From NCBI GenBank assembly GCA_022821265.1, contig JAJEDW010000016.1, positions 1 through 41,147 of the forward strand: DNA of 41,147 nt. The letters run 5' to 3'. Of this stretch, positions 21,361-30,373 are shown in pieces. The notes under the pieces are model-generated. The model worked only from the letters and a program-made list of their open reading frames with translations. It was not told where the DNA came from and did not search any database. Origin of the DNA: Acidobacteriota bacterium (GTDB taxonomy: Bacteria > Acidobacteriota > Terriglobia > 20CM-2-55-15). Every line of letters starts with the position of its first letter. Positions within the stretch are counted from its first letter, which is position 1. The position numbers and the translations under genes are program-made.

Positions 21361-21828
21361 TCACGCGCCGCGCTCGGGCGTGTCGACCATCTGGAGTTCG
21401 GCCGCGCCGGGATGGGCGGCGAACATCTCGCCGGTGTTCGCCGGAATCTGCATGGCCTGGCCGTGCTCGAACCTCGGCGGGTCGTAGCGGGTGGCGCCGC
21501 CGTCGAGCGTGATCGACTGCTCGCGGTCGTCGCAGATGGCGAGCGCCGCCTGGGCGCACGCCTCCGATGCGGCCTCTACGTCCGCAGCCAAGCGGCCGCC
21601 GATCAGGCGCAGGACGATCATCTGCTGCTCCACGGCGTACTCCCGGCGAATGCCGCGCGACGGAACCGGCGACAGCGACGGCGGCGGCATGAACACGACG
21701 GTCTGGCCGGCGGCGACCTCGGCAGACGATCCGGGCGCGCCTAACAACACGGCGTCGACCTCGTCGAGTGCGGCGATCCGATTGCGCAAGTCGTTCCTGG
21801 CCGCGGTCACCCGCGCCTTGAGGGTCAC
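21361..21828 (-). CDS. Probable tail terminator / head-tail joining protein
   Basis: A 155-residue protein between the head-tail connector and the tube protein, the place and size of tail terminator (gpU-type) proteins. It has a helical N-terminus (NDLRNRIAALDEVDAVLLG), a Pro-rich loop (MPPPSLSPVPSRG) and a strand-helix region (IVLRLIGGRLAADVEAASEA). No motif is diagnostic. The GTG at 21828 overlaps the upstream TGA (GTGA); longer readings are antisense Arg-rich sequence. Confidence 0.68.
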   Translation of the reverse strand: MTLKARVTAARNDLRNRIAALDEVDAVLLGAPGSSAEVAAGQTVVFMPPPSLSPVPSRGIRREYAVEQQMIVLRLIGGRLAADVEAASEACAQAALAICDDREQSITLDGGATRYDPPRFEHGQAMQIPANTGEMFAAHPGAAELQMVDTPERGA

Positions 21829-23126
21829 CGCCTGGACCCGGCGGACGACACGACGACTCCCAAACGACCCGGCCGGCCGGCCGAGTACTCCATTTCGACG
21901 CGGCGCCACAGGCGCTCGCCGTCGGAACCGAGCGGCAACGGCGACTCCAAAGCGGACACCATGGCCGCGGCCCCGCCGGAGTGCAGGTCGAGCATCGACC
22001 TGGCGACGTGGATCGACAGCTCGCCGACGGCCGGGGGCGTGGCGGCGAAGCCTGGCAAGTGCGTCACGTCGACGCAGCCGGGGTCGGACGGCCACGCCGA
22101 TTCCTCGGCATCGCGGTGCGACTCCCACAGCCGGATAGACCGGCCCGGCCAGCCGCTGGACCCGTCCGGTTCCAGGCGGACCCACTCGCCATCGCCGGAC
22201 GGCGTCCAAACCCTGTCGGCCTCGCCTCGGCCGGAGTAGTCGGCGGCGATCCTGGACCACGACCGGACGGCGATCTGCTGGCCGGCCGGGTCGCGCAGGC
22301 GGAGGATGCGCGAACTGCGCCTCGGCCACAGGCGCACGGTCGCCTCAGCGCCGGGCGCGAACGAGCCGGGCGCCCAGCCGAGCCGGCGGTCGATGTACCG
22401 GGCAGCCGCGGCCAGCAGCGCGGCGAGCAGGTCGTCGTCGGCGGAGCTGCCCGTCCGGGCGCGGTACTCGGCGGCCGTGGCGTAGCCGGCGCCGGCGTCG
22501 CGGCCGCCGCCGCCGGACTCCCGCGCCTCCAGCGCGGCCACGCGGGCGACCAGCGCCGACAGGCGGGAGTCGGGAACCTGCGCGTCCGGCTCAGCCTCCA
22601 GCGCATAGTCTTCCACCGCCGGAACAAGGTCGTCCTGCCAGTAGACGACCTCCAAGCCCTGGCTGAGCAGCTTCGACAGCTCCCAGTCGGAATTGCCGTC
22701 GCGGGTTATCGACAAGCTGACGGTTATGTCGACGGGCGAGTCGAGCATCGCCTGGGTTATCTCGATCGGGTCGCCGCCGCCGGGCGGCGCGTACTCACCG
22801 AGCGACACGCGCGTAATGGACGAGAACACGTCCATCGGGATGGCGATCTCGTTGTTCCGCCCAGCCCGGTAGTAGTAGGTGCGCGCGTTGGCGATGGTGG
22901 TGCCGGCGCCGAAGTCGTGCTCGGTCGACACGTCCATTCTGTACGTCGCCGCCTGTGTGGCGGACTCGAACCGGAGACTGCCCTCGAACGTCGCGTGGAA
23001 GTCGCGGTCGGCTATCAGGCCGCCGGGGAACTCGGCGGAGAACAGCTCCAAGTCGAAGCTGGCGTCGCCCAAAACGGTCTCGCCAGACTCATCGACGTCG
23101 ATGCTGACGTGCTGCGAGTAGGCCAC
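21825..23126 (-). CDS. Head-tail connector fused to an N-terminal beta domain
   Basis: A 433-residue protein in three parts. Residues 1-170 are beta-rich (FDLELFSAEFPGGL, YRMDVSTEHDFGAG). Residues about 185-205 form a short coiled coil (SRLSALVARVAALEAR) followed by a Gly linker. From about 215 the sequence looks like a gp6-type head-tail connector (EYRARTGSSADDDLLAALL, then RYIDRRLGW). Connectors are normally 100-200 residues without such an extension, so the N-terminal part may be a decoration or fibre-like appendage joined to the neck. GTG start at 23126, weak ribosome-binding site. Confidence 0.72.
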   Translation of the reverse strand: MAYSQHVSIDVDESGETVLGDASFDLELFSAEFPGGLIADRDFHATFEGSLRFESATQAATYRMDVSTEHDFGAGTTIANARTYYYRAGRNNEIAIPMDVFSSITRVSLGEYAPPGGGDPIEITQAMLDSPVDITVSLSITRDGNSDWELSKLLSQGLEVVYWQDDLVPAVEDYALEAEPDAQVPDSRLSALVARVAALEARESGGGGRDAGAGYATAAEYRARTGSSADDDLLAALLAAAARYIDRRLGWAPGSFAPGAEATVRLWPRRSSRILRLRDPAGQQIAVRSWSRIAADYSGRGEADRVWTPSGDGEWVRLEPDGSSGWPGRSIRLWESHRDAEESAWPSDPGCVDVTHLPGFAATPPAVGELSIHVARSMLDLHSGGAAAMVSALESPLPLGSDGERLWRRVEMEYSAGRPGRLGVVVSSAGSRR

Positions 23127-23129
23127 GCC

Positions 23130-23297
23130 TCAGCCCTCGTGTTGGAAATGCCCATAAGGACAATCAGCCGATGTGCCGCGCCAGCTAAGCCGATTACAGC
23201 AGACAGGGCAATAACGCGGCTGTGCCTGAAGGTCGGCCTCGACCTCGGCCTCGGCCTGCTGGACCCGGCCTATAGCCTCAAGCTCGTCCCAGCCCAC
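23130..23297 (-). CDS. Small zinc-binding protein (55 aa) in the head module
   Basis: A 55-residue protein with a Glu/Ala-rich helix (ELEAIGRVQQAEAEVEADL) followed by CPVCC (residues 30-34), Cys46 and His50/His53 (CPYGHFQH), a compact zinc site. The GTG start at 23297 lies six bases after the preceding stop, and the stop lies just before the connector start, so the gene fills what would otherwise be a gap. Its structural role is unknown; small Zn proteins occur in many phage head modules. Confidence 0.68.
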   Translation of the reverse strand: MGWDELEAIGRVQQAEAEVEADLQAQPRYCPVCCNRLSWRGTSADCPYGHFQHEG

Positions 23298-23303
23298 GGC
23301 ATG

Positions 23304-23792
23304 TCAGGCCAACGCCGACAACTGATGGGCGACGCCCTGCTCGAACCGCGGGTTGCACAGGATGCCGATCGCCGCGCCGATCGCTCCAGCCTGGTTGCCC
23401 GACCGCGTGACCTGGAGCGCGACGAACTTGAAATTGTTGGCCACGTCGAGTTGGTCGGCGGTGATCTCGGCTCGGATGATGTCGACTCCGGCGGTCATCG
23501 CCTCGGTGTTTCCGAACGCCGCGATGAACGAGTCGGTGGCAGCCGACGCGTGCGATGCGCGCCACCACCTCACGTCGTTCAGGTTTTTCGCGCCGGTCCC
23601 GGCGGCGGCCGTCGCCTGGCGCATACGGAGCGTCGGCGTTTGCGACGCCTGTGCGGACTTGGCCACGACGACTGTTATGGAGTCGTAGTTCTCCAGGCTT
23701 ATCCAGTCGCCGGTGACCCCGTTCATGTTGAAGTCGGTGCCGCCGGCGGCGAACATGCTCACGATGTGGAGCGCTGACTCGTGCTTTTTCAT
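23304..23792 (-). CDS. Putative head decoration or minor capsid protein
   Basis: A 162-residue protein just after the major capsid gene. It is beta-rich with alternating hydrophobic segments (ISLENYDSITVVVAKSA, FKFVALQVTRSG) of the kind seen in phage capsid-associated proteins. Position and size suggest a capsid decoration protein, but no family signature is certain. The ATG at 23792 has a GGAGCACCACC-type region upstream. The longer frame reading to 24344 is antisense noise. Confidence 0.68.
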   Translation of the reverse strand: MKKHESALHIVSMFAAGGTDFNMNGVTGDWISLENYDSITVVVAKSAQASQTPTLRMRQATAAAGTGAKNLNDVRWWRASHASAATDSFIAAFGNTEAMTAGVDIIRAEITADQLDVANNFKFVALQVTRSGNQAGAIGAAIGILCNPRFEQGVAHQLSALA

Positions 23793-23806
23793 GGTGGTGC
23801 TCCTTG

Positions 23807-25237
23807 TTACTTCGTGGCCAGGCCGACGAACGGCGACACGGTGGTGCTGCCGTCGGCGAGGGTCAGAGCGGACTCGATCCACGGCTGCGCGTCCAGCCGC
23901 TCGATCGCGCGGACCAGAGTCGCGTTCTTGCGAAACTCCGGGTGCGGCGAACTGGCCAGCGACATCGCCTGGCGGTCGGCGATCAAGTAGTACATGAAGT
24001 CGACGAGCATGATGTCGCCCGGCGTGTTCAGCGCCGGGCAGTGCTCCGACACGAGGATCGGCCGGCCGTTCAGCGTCATCGGACGGCGCTGGCTCAAATC
24101 CTCCTGCCAGTACTGGACGCTGCCGAGGTTCAGGGCGCCGAGCTTCTCCCTCACGGTCGGATGGATGACCCAGACGGCCCGCATTTCGGAACCGGGCATC
24201 AGGGCGCCTTCCATCTTGTGGATGTCGACGGCCTTGACGTCGCTCGCCGTGTCGCGGGCGACCGTTTTGAACGCGGCGGACTCGGTCACGCCGAGCGGCT
24301 TGCCCGCGCCGTTGTCCCGCAGGAACGACCGTTCCTCCTTCCACCCGAGCGCGGTGGCGAACAGCCGGGCGATCAGGCCCGGGACGGTGGTGAACGAGTC
24401 AGCGATCAGCGTGTTCTGGATTTCGGTCAGCGCGGCCAGCGCCTTGGCGACCAGGCGGACCTGGCCGAAGTCCGGCTCGCTTTCGGGAATCTCGTCGCCG
24501 GCCTCCAGCCAGTAGGTCTGGACGCCGCCGAACAGCGTGCTGCTGCCCCGCGACACGTCGCGGATTCTCGGGATCGTCAGGCTGCTCGACCCCATCTGGA
24601 GGTTGAACGCGCGCGACCGGATGTCGTTTACGGACACCATCAACTCCAGAATCTCGGCGCGGAATTCCTCCGGCACCAGGGCGCCGCCGTCGACCATTTC
24701 CTCGCCGGTCAGCGACGCCGAGATGTCGGCGGCTTCCTCCACGACCATCAGGCGCGGGTCGGGCCGGTGGCCGCGCATCGTCAGCGCGGAGCGGACGAAG
24801 TCCGCCCAGCCGGCGAACCTGCCGTCGAGTTGGGCGCCGACGGCCCGCTCGTTCCGGCTCTGAGGCCGCATCGACGCGGACACGGTGCCCGCGCCGTCGG
24901 CCCGCTCCTGGGGCGCCGGCTCGGATACGGCGTCTTGGACGGAGGCGAGCTGCTCGCGCAACTCGTCGATCGCCGCCTCTGCGCTCCCCAACTCGGACGC
25001 CATGGACTCGAACCGGTCCTCCAGGCCAGACCTGACCGCCGATTCGACGACCGGGCGGATCTGCCTCGCGGCCAAGGCGACGTCGGCCTCGGTCATCGGC
25101 GCGCCCTGCCTGGACGCGGCGACCGACGCGCGGTCCGTCCCGCCTCCGGCGGTGAGCTGCCCGGCGACGGCCTGGGCGATCTCGTTGACCAGACCGTCGA
25201 CGTGCTCGTCGACTGTGGCCTCGTGCTCGTTGTCCAT
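23807..25237 (-). CDS. Major capsid protein, HK97 fold, with N-terminal delta domain
   Basis: A 476-residue capsid protein. Residues 1-140 are helical and charged (SELGSAEAAIDELREQLASV), the assembly (delta) domain that the neighbouring protease should remove. The HK97 core follows, with EEMVDGGALVPEEFRAEI, IPRIRDVSRGSSTLF, EIPESEPDFGQVRL and WVIHPTVREKL. Two adjacent ATGs (25240, 25237) follow AGGAGG; the second has the better spacing of five bases and is chosen. It overlaps the protease stop. TAA stop. Confidence 0.94.
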   Translation of the reverse strand: MDNEHEATVDEHVDGLVNEIAQAVAGQLTAGGGTDRASVAASRQGAPMTEADVALAARQIRPVVESAVRSGLEDRFESMASELGSAEAAIDELREQLASVQDAVSEPAPQERADGAGTVSASMRPQSRNERAVGAQLDGRFAGWADFVRSALTMRGHRPDPRLMVVEEAADISASLTGEEMVDGGALVPEEFRAEILELMVSVNDIRSRAFNLQMGSSSLTIPRIRDVSRGSSTLFGGVQTYWLEAGDEIPESEPDFGQVRLVAKALAALTEIQNTLIADSFTTVPGLIARLFATALGWKEERSFLRDNGAGKPLGVTESAAFKTVARDTASDVKAVDIHKMEGALMPGSEMRAVWVIHPTVREKLGALNLGSVQYWQEDLSQRRPMTLNGRPILVSEHCPALNTPGDIMLVDFMYYLIADRQAMSLASSPHPEFRKNATLVRAIERLDAQPWIESALTLADGSTTVSPFVGLATK

Positions 25238-26115
25238 CATTTCCTCCTGAGGGGAACGGGAGCTACGCCCCGCATGATAGTGCGTGCTGCGGCCGCGCGG
25301 CGTACTTGGCGCCGGCCTTCCGCCGTGGACAGCCTCGCGACGACCGCGCGGCTGTCGCCGATCACGTCGCACATGCCCGCGGACCTGGCCTCGGCGGGCC
25401 GCATGACCTTCGCGCCCCATTCCCCGCGGACCCGCCTGGCGGGCAGCCCGCGGCCGGCGGCGACCGCAATGGTGAACGCGGCGTAATAGCTGTCGACCAT
25501 CGCCTGGAGGCGCTCGGCCGCGTCGGCCGAGAGCCGCCTGAACGGGGCGCCGTCGTCCTTCCCCTCGCCGGCGGAGATGACGGTCACGTCGATGCCCATC
25601 TCGTCGAGCATCCGCTCGTTGGACACGTGGACGCTGATAACGCCGACGGACCCGAGCAGCGACGACGGCGACGCGGCGACGGCGGTGCATGACGCGCCCA
25701 GCCAGTAGGCGGCCGACGCCATCAGGCAGTCGGCCACGGCGACGACCAGCGTCCTCGACGACACATCGGCGATCCTGGACGCCGCCTCCTGGACGCCGGA
25801 CACGGACCCGCCGGGCGAGTCGAACAGGACGCACACGGCGTTGGCCGATGCGGCGGCCTGCTCGATCCGGTCGGCGAGGCGGCCGGGATCGAACGCGTAG
25901 CCGTGCTGCTCGGCCCATGCGGGGGCGCGCTGGACGCACGCACCGCGGGCGTGGACGACCGCCACCTGCGCGCGGCCGGCGCCAGCCGAGTCGGCGACCG
26001 CCGCCTCAGGCGCCGCCTCCGCGGCGGGCGGCTCGGAGCGCCGGAGCGCCAGCGGGAGCGCCGTCGGCTCTATCGCCCACGGGGCCACTGAGGCCGGGAG
26101 TATCAGATCGCCCAC
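25237..26115 (-). CDS. Capsid maturation protease, S49/SppA-like
   Basis: A 292-residue serine protease of the ClpP/SppA fold. It has the oxyanion strand LFDSPGGSVSG, the nucleophile region MASAAYWLGA (Ser in the S-A-A-Y turn) and the S49 hallmark SLLGSVGVISVHVSNER, followed by GKDDGAPFRRLS. It should cleave the capsid delta domain and possibly itself. Residues 1-45 are Ala/Pro-rich and low in complexity. GTG start at 26115, ten bases after the portal stop; AGGAGG at its own 3' end serves the capsid gene. Confidence 0.9.
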   Translation of the reverse strand: MGDLILPASVAPWAIEPTALPLALRRSEPPAAEAAPEAAVADSAGAGRAQVAVVHARGACVQRAPAWAEQHGYAFDPGRLADRIEQAAASANAVCVLFDSPGGSVSGVQEAASRIADVSSRTLVVAVADCLMASAAYWLGASCTAVAASPSSLLGSVGVISVHVSNERMLDEMGIDVTVISAGEGKDDGAPFRRLSADAAERLQAMVDSYYAAFTIAVAAGRGLPARRVRGEWGAKVMRPAEARSAGMCDVIGDSRAVVARLSTAEGRRQVRRAAAARTIMRGVAPVPLRRK

Positions 26116-26125
26116 GGGGCGGATA

Positions 26126-27361
26126 CTATCGCCTGATTCCGGGCTCTGCGCCGGACGGCTGCTCGGGCGGGTCCGCGCTCTCGCCGGTGTCGGCGTCGAT
26201 GGCCGTCGTGTTCAGCGGCACGAGGATGGTATCGGGTATCGGCAGGTCGCCGAGGCCGGCGGCGCGGCGCCACTCGTCGCGGGTCGCGGCCCCGCCGAGG
26301 CGCATCTTCGACCACACCTCGGCCTGCGCCTTGCTGTCGCCCTCGACCCACATGGCCGTATCCCACGCAAGCTCCAGGTCGTCGGGCAACAGCGCCGACG
26401 ACAGCGCGTCGGACATCAGCGCCAGCCTCGGGGCGAAGACGTGCTGGACGAGGTGGATGCCCTGTTGCTCGATGCCGGTGCCGAAGTTGCTCGTGTTCGA
26501 CTTGAACCCGAGCAAGTGGTGCGGCACGCCGGGGGCGTACAGGCCGACGACTTCCTCTCTGGAGAACGCGCGGCTCTGGAGCAGTTGCGCGTCGACCGGG
26601 CTGATGGTCACCGGCGAGTAGGCCGCCTGCCCCTGGAGCAGGACGACGCGCCCGGCCGAGCCCGCGCCGGAGAACATCTCGTCCCACGCCTCGTAGAACT
26701 CGTCGACGGCTTCCTCGTCGAGTTCGGCCGGCGTCGACACCACGCCCGACGGCGACGACCCGCGCGACAGGAACGACCGCTGCCAGCGCTCTTGAAGGTG
26801 GGCGACTGCGTGGGCGGCCGTGGCGGCCTTCACCGGCGGGATGCCCCGCACGCCGTCCCAGTTCATGCCGGGCACGTGGACGATCTGGTCCGGCCCGTAA
26901 ACCGGCTTGTCCCGGCCGTCGAGGCGGTACTCGGGGTCGTTGCGCGAGTCGAGCGACACGCTCACGCGGCCCGGGTGGATCAGCTCCAGGTCCGGCACGC
27001 GCCGGCCGGGAACCCTGCGGCGCCAGAAGAACACGTCGGCCCACCCCTCCAAGTGGGCGAACGCCGTCGACCACATCGGCACGGCGGGCCGCCCGCGCCT
27101 GGGCGCGCCCCACAGCGGGCGGAACTCGTCGGACGTCACCGGCCGGCGAAGCTCGTCGCCGCGCTCGACCACCTTGCGCGGCATCGCGCCGAGGCGGGCG
27201 CTCATAAACTTGACCACGACCAGCGCGGTTGTGACGCTCGTCGGCGCGCCTCCCTGCCCGCCGGCGGCGGCGGCGTCGGCGAGCCCTCCGCCGTGGCCCA
27301 TCCCCGGCGGCGGCTTCGGCGCGGGCCCGGCGGCGATCTGGCGCAGGATCGAGCCGATCAT
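26126..27361 (-). CDS. Portal protein, HK97/SPP1-like
   Basis: A 411-residue portal. Typical features are VVVKFMSARLGAMPRKV near the N-terminus, MWSTAFAHLEGWADVFFWR, the PDLELIHPGRVS strand, DQIVHVPGMNWDGVRGIPP, and REEVVGLYAPGVPHHLLGF in the stem and clip region. It forms the ring through which DNA enters the head. The ATG at 27361 overlaps the preceding gene (ATGA), so the longer reading from 27373 is rejected. The Gly/Ala/Pro-rich segment at 17-45 may be disordered. Stop TAG. Confidence 0.92.
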   Translation of the reverse strand: MIGSILRQIAAGPAPKPPPGMGHGGGLADAAAAGGQGGAPTSVTTALVVVKFMSARLGAMPRKVVERGDELRRPVTSDEFRPLWGAPRRGRPAVPMWSTAFAHLEGWADVFFWRRRVPGRRVPDLELIHPGRVSVSLDSRNDPEYRLDGRDKPVYGPDQIVHVPGMNWDGVRGIPPVKAATAAHAVAHLQERWQRSFLSRGSSPSGVVSTPAELDEEAVDEFYEAWDEMFSGAGSAGRVVLLQGQAAYSPVTISPVDAQLLQSRAFSREEVVGLYAPGVPHHLLGFKSNTSNFGTGIEQQGIHLVQHVFAPRLALMSDALSSALLPDDLELAWDTAMWVEGDSKAQAEVWSKMRLGGAATRDEWRRAAGLGDLPIPDTILVPLNTTAIDADTGESADPPEQPSGAEPGIRR

Positions 27362-27510
27362 CGCCGCTCCCACGCGCCGGCGACTAACATGGCGCCGGCC
27401 GCGGCCATTGCCGCGGCGAGGCCGAAGGCGGTGTACGCCGCAGCGGCGAGCGTGGCGGCGCCCGCCACCGCCATGGCGAGGCGGGCCAGAGCTATCGCAC
27501 GCGATCCCAT
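27358..27510 (-). CDS. Small two-helix membrane protein (50 aa)
   Basis: A 50-residue Ala-rich protein with two predicted transmembrane helices (about 9-27 and 30-46), charged only at its ends (RAIALAR, WERR). It sits between terminase and portal, a place where actinophages often carry a small hydrophobic gene. It could be a holin, but structural association is equally possible. The ATG at 27510 is ten bases after the terminase stop; the TGA overlaps the portal ATG. Confidence 0.72.
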   Translation of the reverse strand: MGSRAIALARLAMAVAGAATLAAAAYTAFGLAAAMAAAGAMLVAGAWERR

Positions 27511-27520
27511 CGCCTCGACG

Positions 27521-29122
27521 CTACTGTGCCGCGGTCGGGCGCCTTGCGCGAAACTTGACCGGCGGCCTCCAGCCGTCGGCGATCGCGTCGAGGCGCGCCT
27601 GCCAACTGAGAGTCGCCGCCACGGCGATGTCGATCCGCCGCGTCGAGTGCCTGGACTGCTTGCGGATCGTGTGCAGTTCGCCGGCGTCGACATGCACTTG
27701 GTACGGCTTCTCGACGGCGTTGAGCAGGTGCCTGCGGAATGCGTCGGAGAACGGGCCGCCGAACGACACCTCCCGCTGCCTGATGGCCGCCCGGTAGGCC
27801 ATGTACGCGCGCGCCGCCTTCAGCGCGCGCGCGCCCGTCATCCAGAACTCGGCGACCTGCTCCGGCCAGCGGCCCTCCCACTCGGCCGTATCGCGGGACC
27901 AGAACGCGGGGTCCGCGTACAGCCTGGACACGCGGTAGCGGTCGAACAGGGCGGCGATGACGGCGTTGACCTCGGCCTTGTCCACGCGCCAAGCGGGGTC
28001 GGCCTCGTCCTTCTCCCACAGTCCGGCGCACCACTGCCACGCCCCGTCCATCGTCGTCGCGACGACGGCGGTGGAGTCGTGCGACCACGAGCCGTCGAAC
28101 CCGATCGAGATGCTCGACTCGGCCGGCGGCACGCCCAGATCGGCGTAGGCTGCGTCGACCTCCGACGGGCCGAGCCACCGGTCGGCGCCGGCGACCAGCA
28201 AATTCATATAAAAACGCTGCGCGTGGGCCGGCGACTGCTGCGGGTCGCGGACGTCGGCCACGACCCTGTCGATGTCGACCCAGTAGCTGCCGCCGTAGGG
28301 GATGGCGATCGCCGCGGCCAACTGCCCGTCGTCGGCCATGTCGAACCCGTCGGGCAGCAGCGGCTCTACCGTGTCGAGCAGGATGTCGCCGCCGCCGGCG
28401 CGCTGCTGCTCGGCCCACGCCTCGTCGTCGAGTTCGGCGACGGATTCCTCTCCGGGCTCGTGTGCGTTCGTGATCGACAGCTCCCGCGCCGCCCCGTCGG
28501 GCGCCTTCGCCAGGTTCCGCCGGATAACGGAACTCATAGCGTGGCCGCCGTTCGACGACAGCCAGTGCTGCGTCTCGTTGCTGATGAACGCGGTCGGCCT
28601 GCCGCCCTCGGCCGACCTGGCCGACGCGGTGACCGGGCGCAGGCGGGCCTTGCGGCCGCCGACTTCGGCGTACACGCGCCGCTCGGAGATGTCGACGGAG
28701 TACGCGTCTATCAGAGCGTCGCTCGCCGTCGGGGCGAGAAGGTCTGTGGTCGTCCTGGTCTGAGTCTCGGATACGGCGCCGACTAGGACGGACGGCCATT
28801 CGGGCGGCCTGCCGACGGGATCGCCGTGCGCGTCGAGCCCGTCGAACCTGACCGGGCCGAGAAGCTCCGCCCAGCAGATGCACGCGCACAGCGGGTCCTT
28901 CCCCCAGCCCTTCGGCCGGCGCAGGACGCCGCGGCGGTAGACCCATCGCCCGTCGGGCCCGACGGCGTACCAGTGCGCCAGGAACCTGGCCTGCTCGTCG
29001 GTCAGGCGGAGCGGGTCGGCGGGGTCGGCGGGGCTTCGCAACCACGCCTCCATCCACGCGGCCACCTCGTAGCCGAGCGTCGTCTCCGGCAGCTCCGGCG
29101 GGAGCGTGCGCCTAGCCTCCAC
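27521..29122 (-). CDS. terL: Terminase large subunit
   Basis: A 533-residue packaging motor and nuclease. The ATPase part has Walker A RRPKGWGKD (about 68-76), followed by SVLVGAVSETQTRTTTDLL, and the Walker B/coupling region TAFISNETQHW. The nuclease part shows ISIGFDGSWSHDSTA, RLYADPAFW and RRIDIAVAATL, supplying metal-binding acids. The GTG at 29122 comes six bases after the small-subunit stop. The circularly permuting assembly fits headful packaging or cos, which I cannot distinguish. Stop TAG. Confidence 0.94.
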   Translation of the reverse strand: MEARRTLPPELPETTLGYEVAAWMEAWLRSPADPADPLRLTDEQARFLAHWYAVGPDGRWVYRRGVLRRPKGWGKDPLCACICWAELLGPVRFDGLDAHGDPVGRPPEWPSVLVGAVSETQTRTTTDLLAPTASDALIDAYSVDISERRVYAEVGGRKARLRPVTASARSAEGGRPTAFISNETQHWLSSNGGHAMSSVIRRNLAKAPDGAARELSITNAHEPGEESVAELDDEAWAEQQRAGGGDILLDTVEPLLPDGFDMADDGQLAAAIAIPYGGSYWVDIDRVVADVRDPQQSPAHAQRFYMNLLVAGADRWLGPSEVDAAYADLGVPPAESSISIGFDGSWSHDSTAVVATTMDGAWQWCAGLWEKDEADPAWRVDKAEVNAVIAALFDRYRVSRLYADPAFWSRDTAEWEGRWPEQVAEFWMTGARALKAARAYMAYRAAIRQREVSFGGPFSDAFRRHLLNAVEKPYQVHVDAGELHTIRKQSRHSTRRIDIAVAATLSWQARLDAIADGWRPPVKFRARRPTAAQ

Positions 29123-29128
29123 GGAGCA

Positions 29129-29563
29129 TTACTGTGCCAGGCGGCTTTTCATCTCCCGTTTCGCTGCGAGCTGGTCCGGCCCGTCTGAGCGCCCCGCAGC
29201 CGCCGGCTTTATCTCGACGCGGCCGCGGTTCAACCGGTCCGGGTAGGCGGCCATCAGCCTCGCCGCCTGGTGCCTCCACTCGGCCCAGTGCGACGCGGAC
29301 AGCTCGCCGGCCTCCAGGCGCTGGAGCAGTCTCGCAGCGGTTTCGAGAAGCGCCAAGTCGGACTCGGCGTAAAGCACAGCCTGCGGCGAGGCGAGCATCG
29401 CCTCTCCCCAGCGGATCGCAGCCGAGGCCCCTGCGCCGCGCATCCGCCTGATCCTCCGAAGGCACCGGACGACGTCGGGGCCACCGCCGGCGTCCAACTC
29501 GGTGTTCGCCCGGTCGGCGTGTATATCCGCGCGCGCATCGTTGGTCTTGCGCGGGCGCGCCAT
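29129..29563 (-). CDS. terS: Probable terminase small subunit
   Basis: A 144-residue helical protein directly before terminase large subunit. It begins with a basic segment (MARPRKTNDARADIHADR). Helices (ALLETAARLLQRLEAGE) and a basic C-terminus (AAKREMKSRLAQ) follow. DNA recognition is inferred mainly from position. The ATG at 29563 overlaps the WhiB gene's TGA by one base. The longer reading to 29806 runs antisense to WhiB. Stop TAA. Confidence 0.72.
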   Translation of the reverse strand: MARPRKTNDARADIHADRANTELDAGGGPDVVRCLRRIRRMRGAGASAAIRWGEAMLASPQAVLYAESDLALLETAARLLQRLEAGELSASHWAEWRHQAARLMAAYPDRLNRGRVEIKPAAAGRSDGPDQLAAKREMKSRLAQ

Positions 29564-29994
29564 CAGAGCGACGTTCCGTTCAGCGTGTCGGTATCGCGGC
29601 GAAGCCGCTCGGTTATGCCATGTGTCCGAGTGGCCAAGCGACGGTTTCGAGTCTGCCCCGCCCCTTCCAACTTTTTCACCTGCCCCTGCCTTTGCTGCTC
29701 GGCTTTCCTCCGGCGGCGGATCATCTGTCTGTGGCTGGGGAGCAATCCGCCTCTGATGCCGTGTGAGTCGACTTGGCTCGGATCGGCCAAAGCCGACTCC
29801 AGACATTCAGCGGCGACAGGGCAGACGGCGCAAATGGCCAACGCTTTGGCGGACAGCGAGTCGGCGGAAATGTTGCCTCGGCCTCGGTTGTCGTCGGCGA
29901 AGAACATCTCGGTCGATGCTCCAAGGCAGGCGGCCCGGCACCGCCAGGGCTCGCTGCTCAGCGGCGCCAGGCGTTTCACATTGCCGTGGATCAT
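29563..29994 (-). CDS. WhiB-family Fe-S transcription regulator
   Basis: A 143-residue member of the actinobacteria-specific WhiB family. Cysteines 19 or 23 (WRCRAAC), 55, 58 and 64 (CAVCPVAAEC) bind the 4Fe-4S cluster. GIRGG (79-83) is the beta-turn motif, and a basic stretch (RRRRKAEQ) follows for DNA contact. Such proteins bind the host primary sigma factor. Encoded immediately before terminase, it is a candidate regulator of late transcription or an inhibitor of a host WhiB. The C-terminal 50 residues are Arg/Thr-rich and longer than usual. Confidence 0.92.
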   Translation of the reverse strand: MIHGNVKRLAPLSSEPWRCRAACLGASTEMFFADDNRGRGNISADSLSAKALAICAVCPVAAECLESALADPSQVDSHGIRGGLLPSHRQMIRRRRKAEQQRQGQVKKLEGAGQTRNRRLATRTHGITERLRRDTDTLNGTSL

Positions 29995-30013
29995 CTTGTC
30001 GATTCTAGCCTTT

Positions 30014-30373
30014 TCAGCCGGATGTCAGAACAAGGTAGTCGTCGCCGCGTGCGGTGTAGCGCTCGACCGCCTCCGCCTCGGCCATGCCGTCCAGGCGCCC
30101 CATGGCGGCCGCCGCCTTGAACAGGCGCAGGCTCGGCTTCGCCTCGCAGATGTCCTCGTGGACGCCGGGCCAGTCGGCCTCAAGCTCTTTGTCCAGCAGT
30201 CGCTGCCTGCCCGGCGAGACCTTCAGACGGTACTTCGCGCCGTCGTGCTCGAACAGCGCCTCGCCGCCGAGGCCGCCTACCTCGGCGATCGCCGCCTCTT
30301 TGCAGGCGTCGCGGTGCGCCTCCCACTCGCGTATGGCGAGCGCCGCCCGCACGTAGTCGGCCGCCGCGCTCAC
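30014..30373 (-). CDS. Unknown 119-residue protein
   Basis: No family is recognised. The protein has an N-terminal helix (REWEAHRDACKEAAIAEVGG), a strand pair (ALFEHDGAKYRLKVSPGRQR) and helical C-terminal parts ending YLVLTSG. The pattern is compatible with a host-takeover or nucleic-acid-associated protein, with no further evidence. The GTG at 30373 overlaps the methyltransferase stop. It ends twenty bases before the WhiB start. Confidence 0.68.
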   Translation of the reverse strand: MSAAADYVRAALAIREWEAHRDACKEAAIAEVGGLGGEALFEHDGAKYRLKVSPGRQRLLDKELEADWPGVHEDICEAKPSLRLFKAAAAMGRLDGMAEAEAVERYTARGDDYLVLTSG

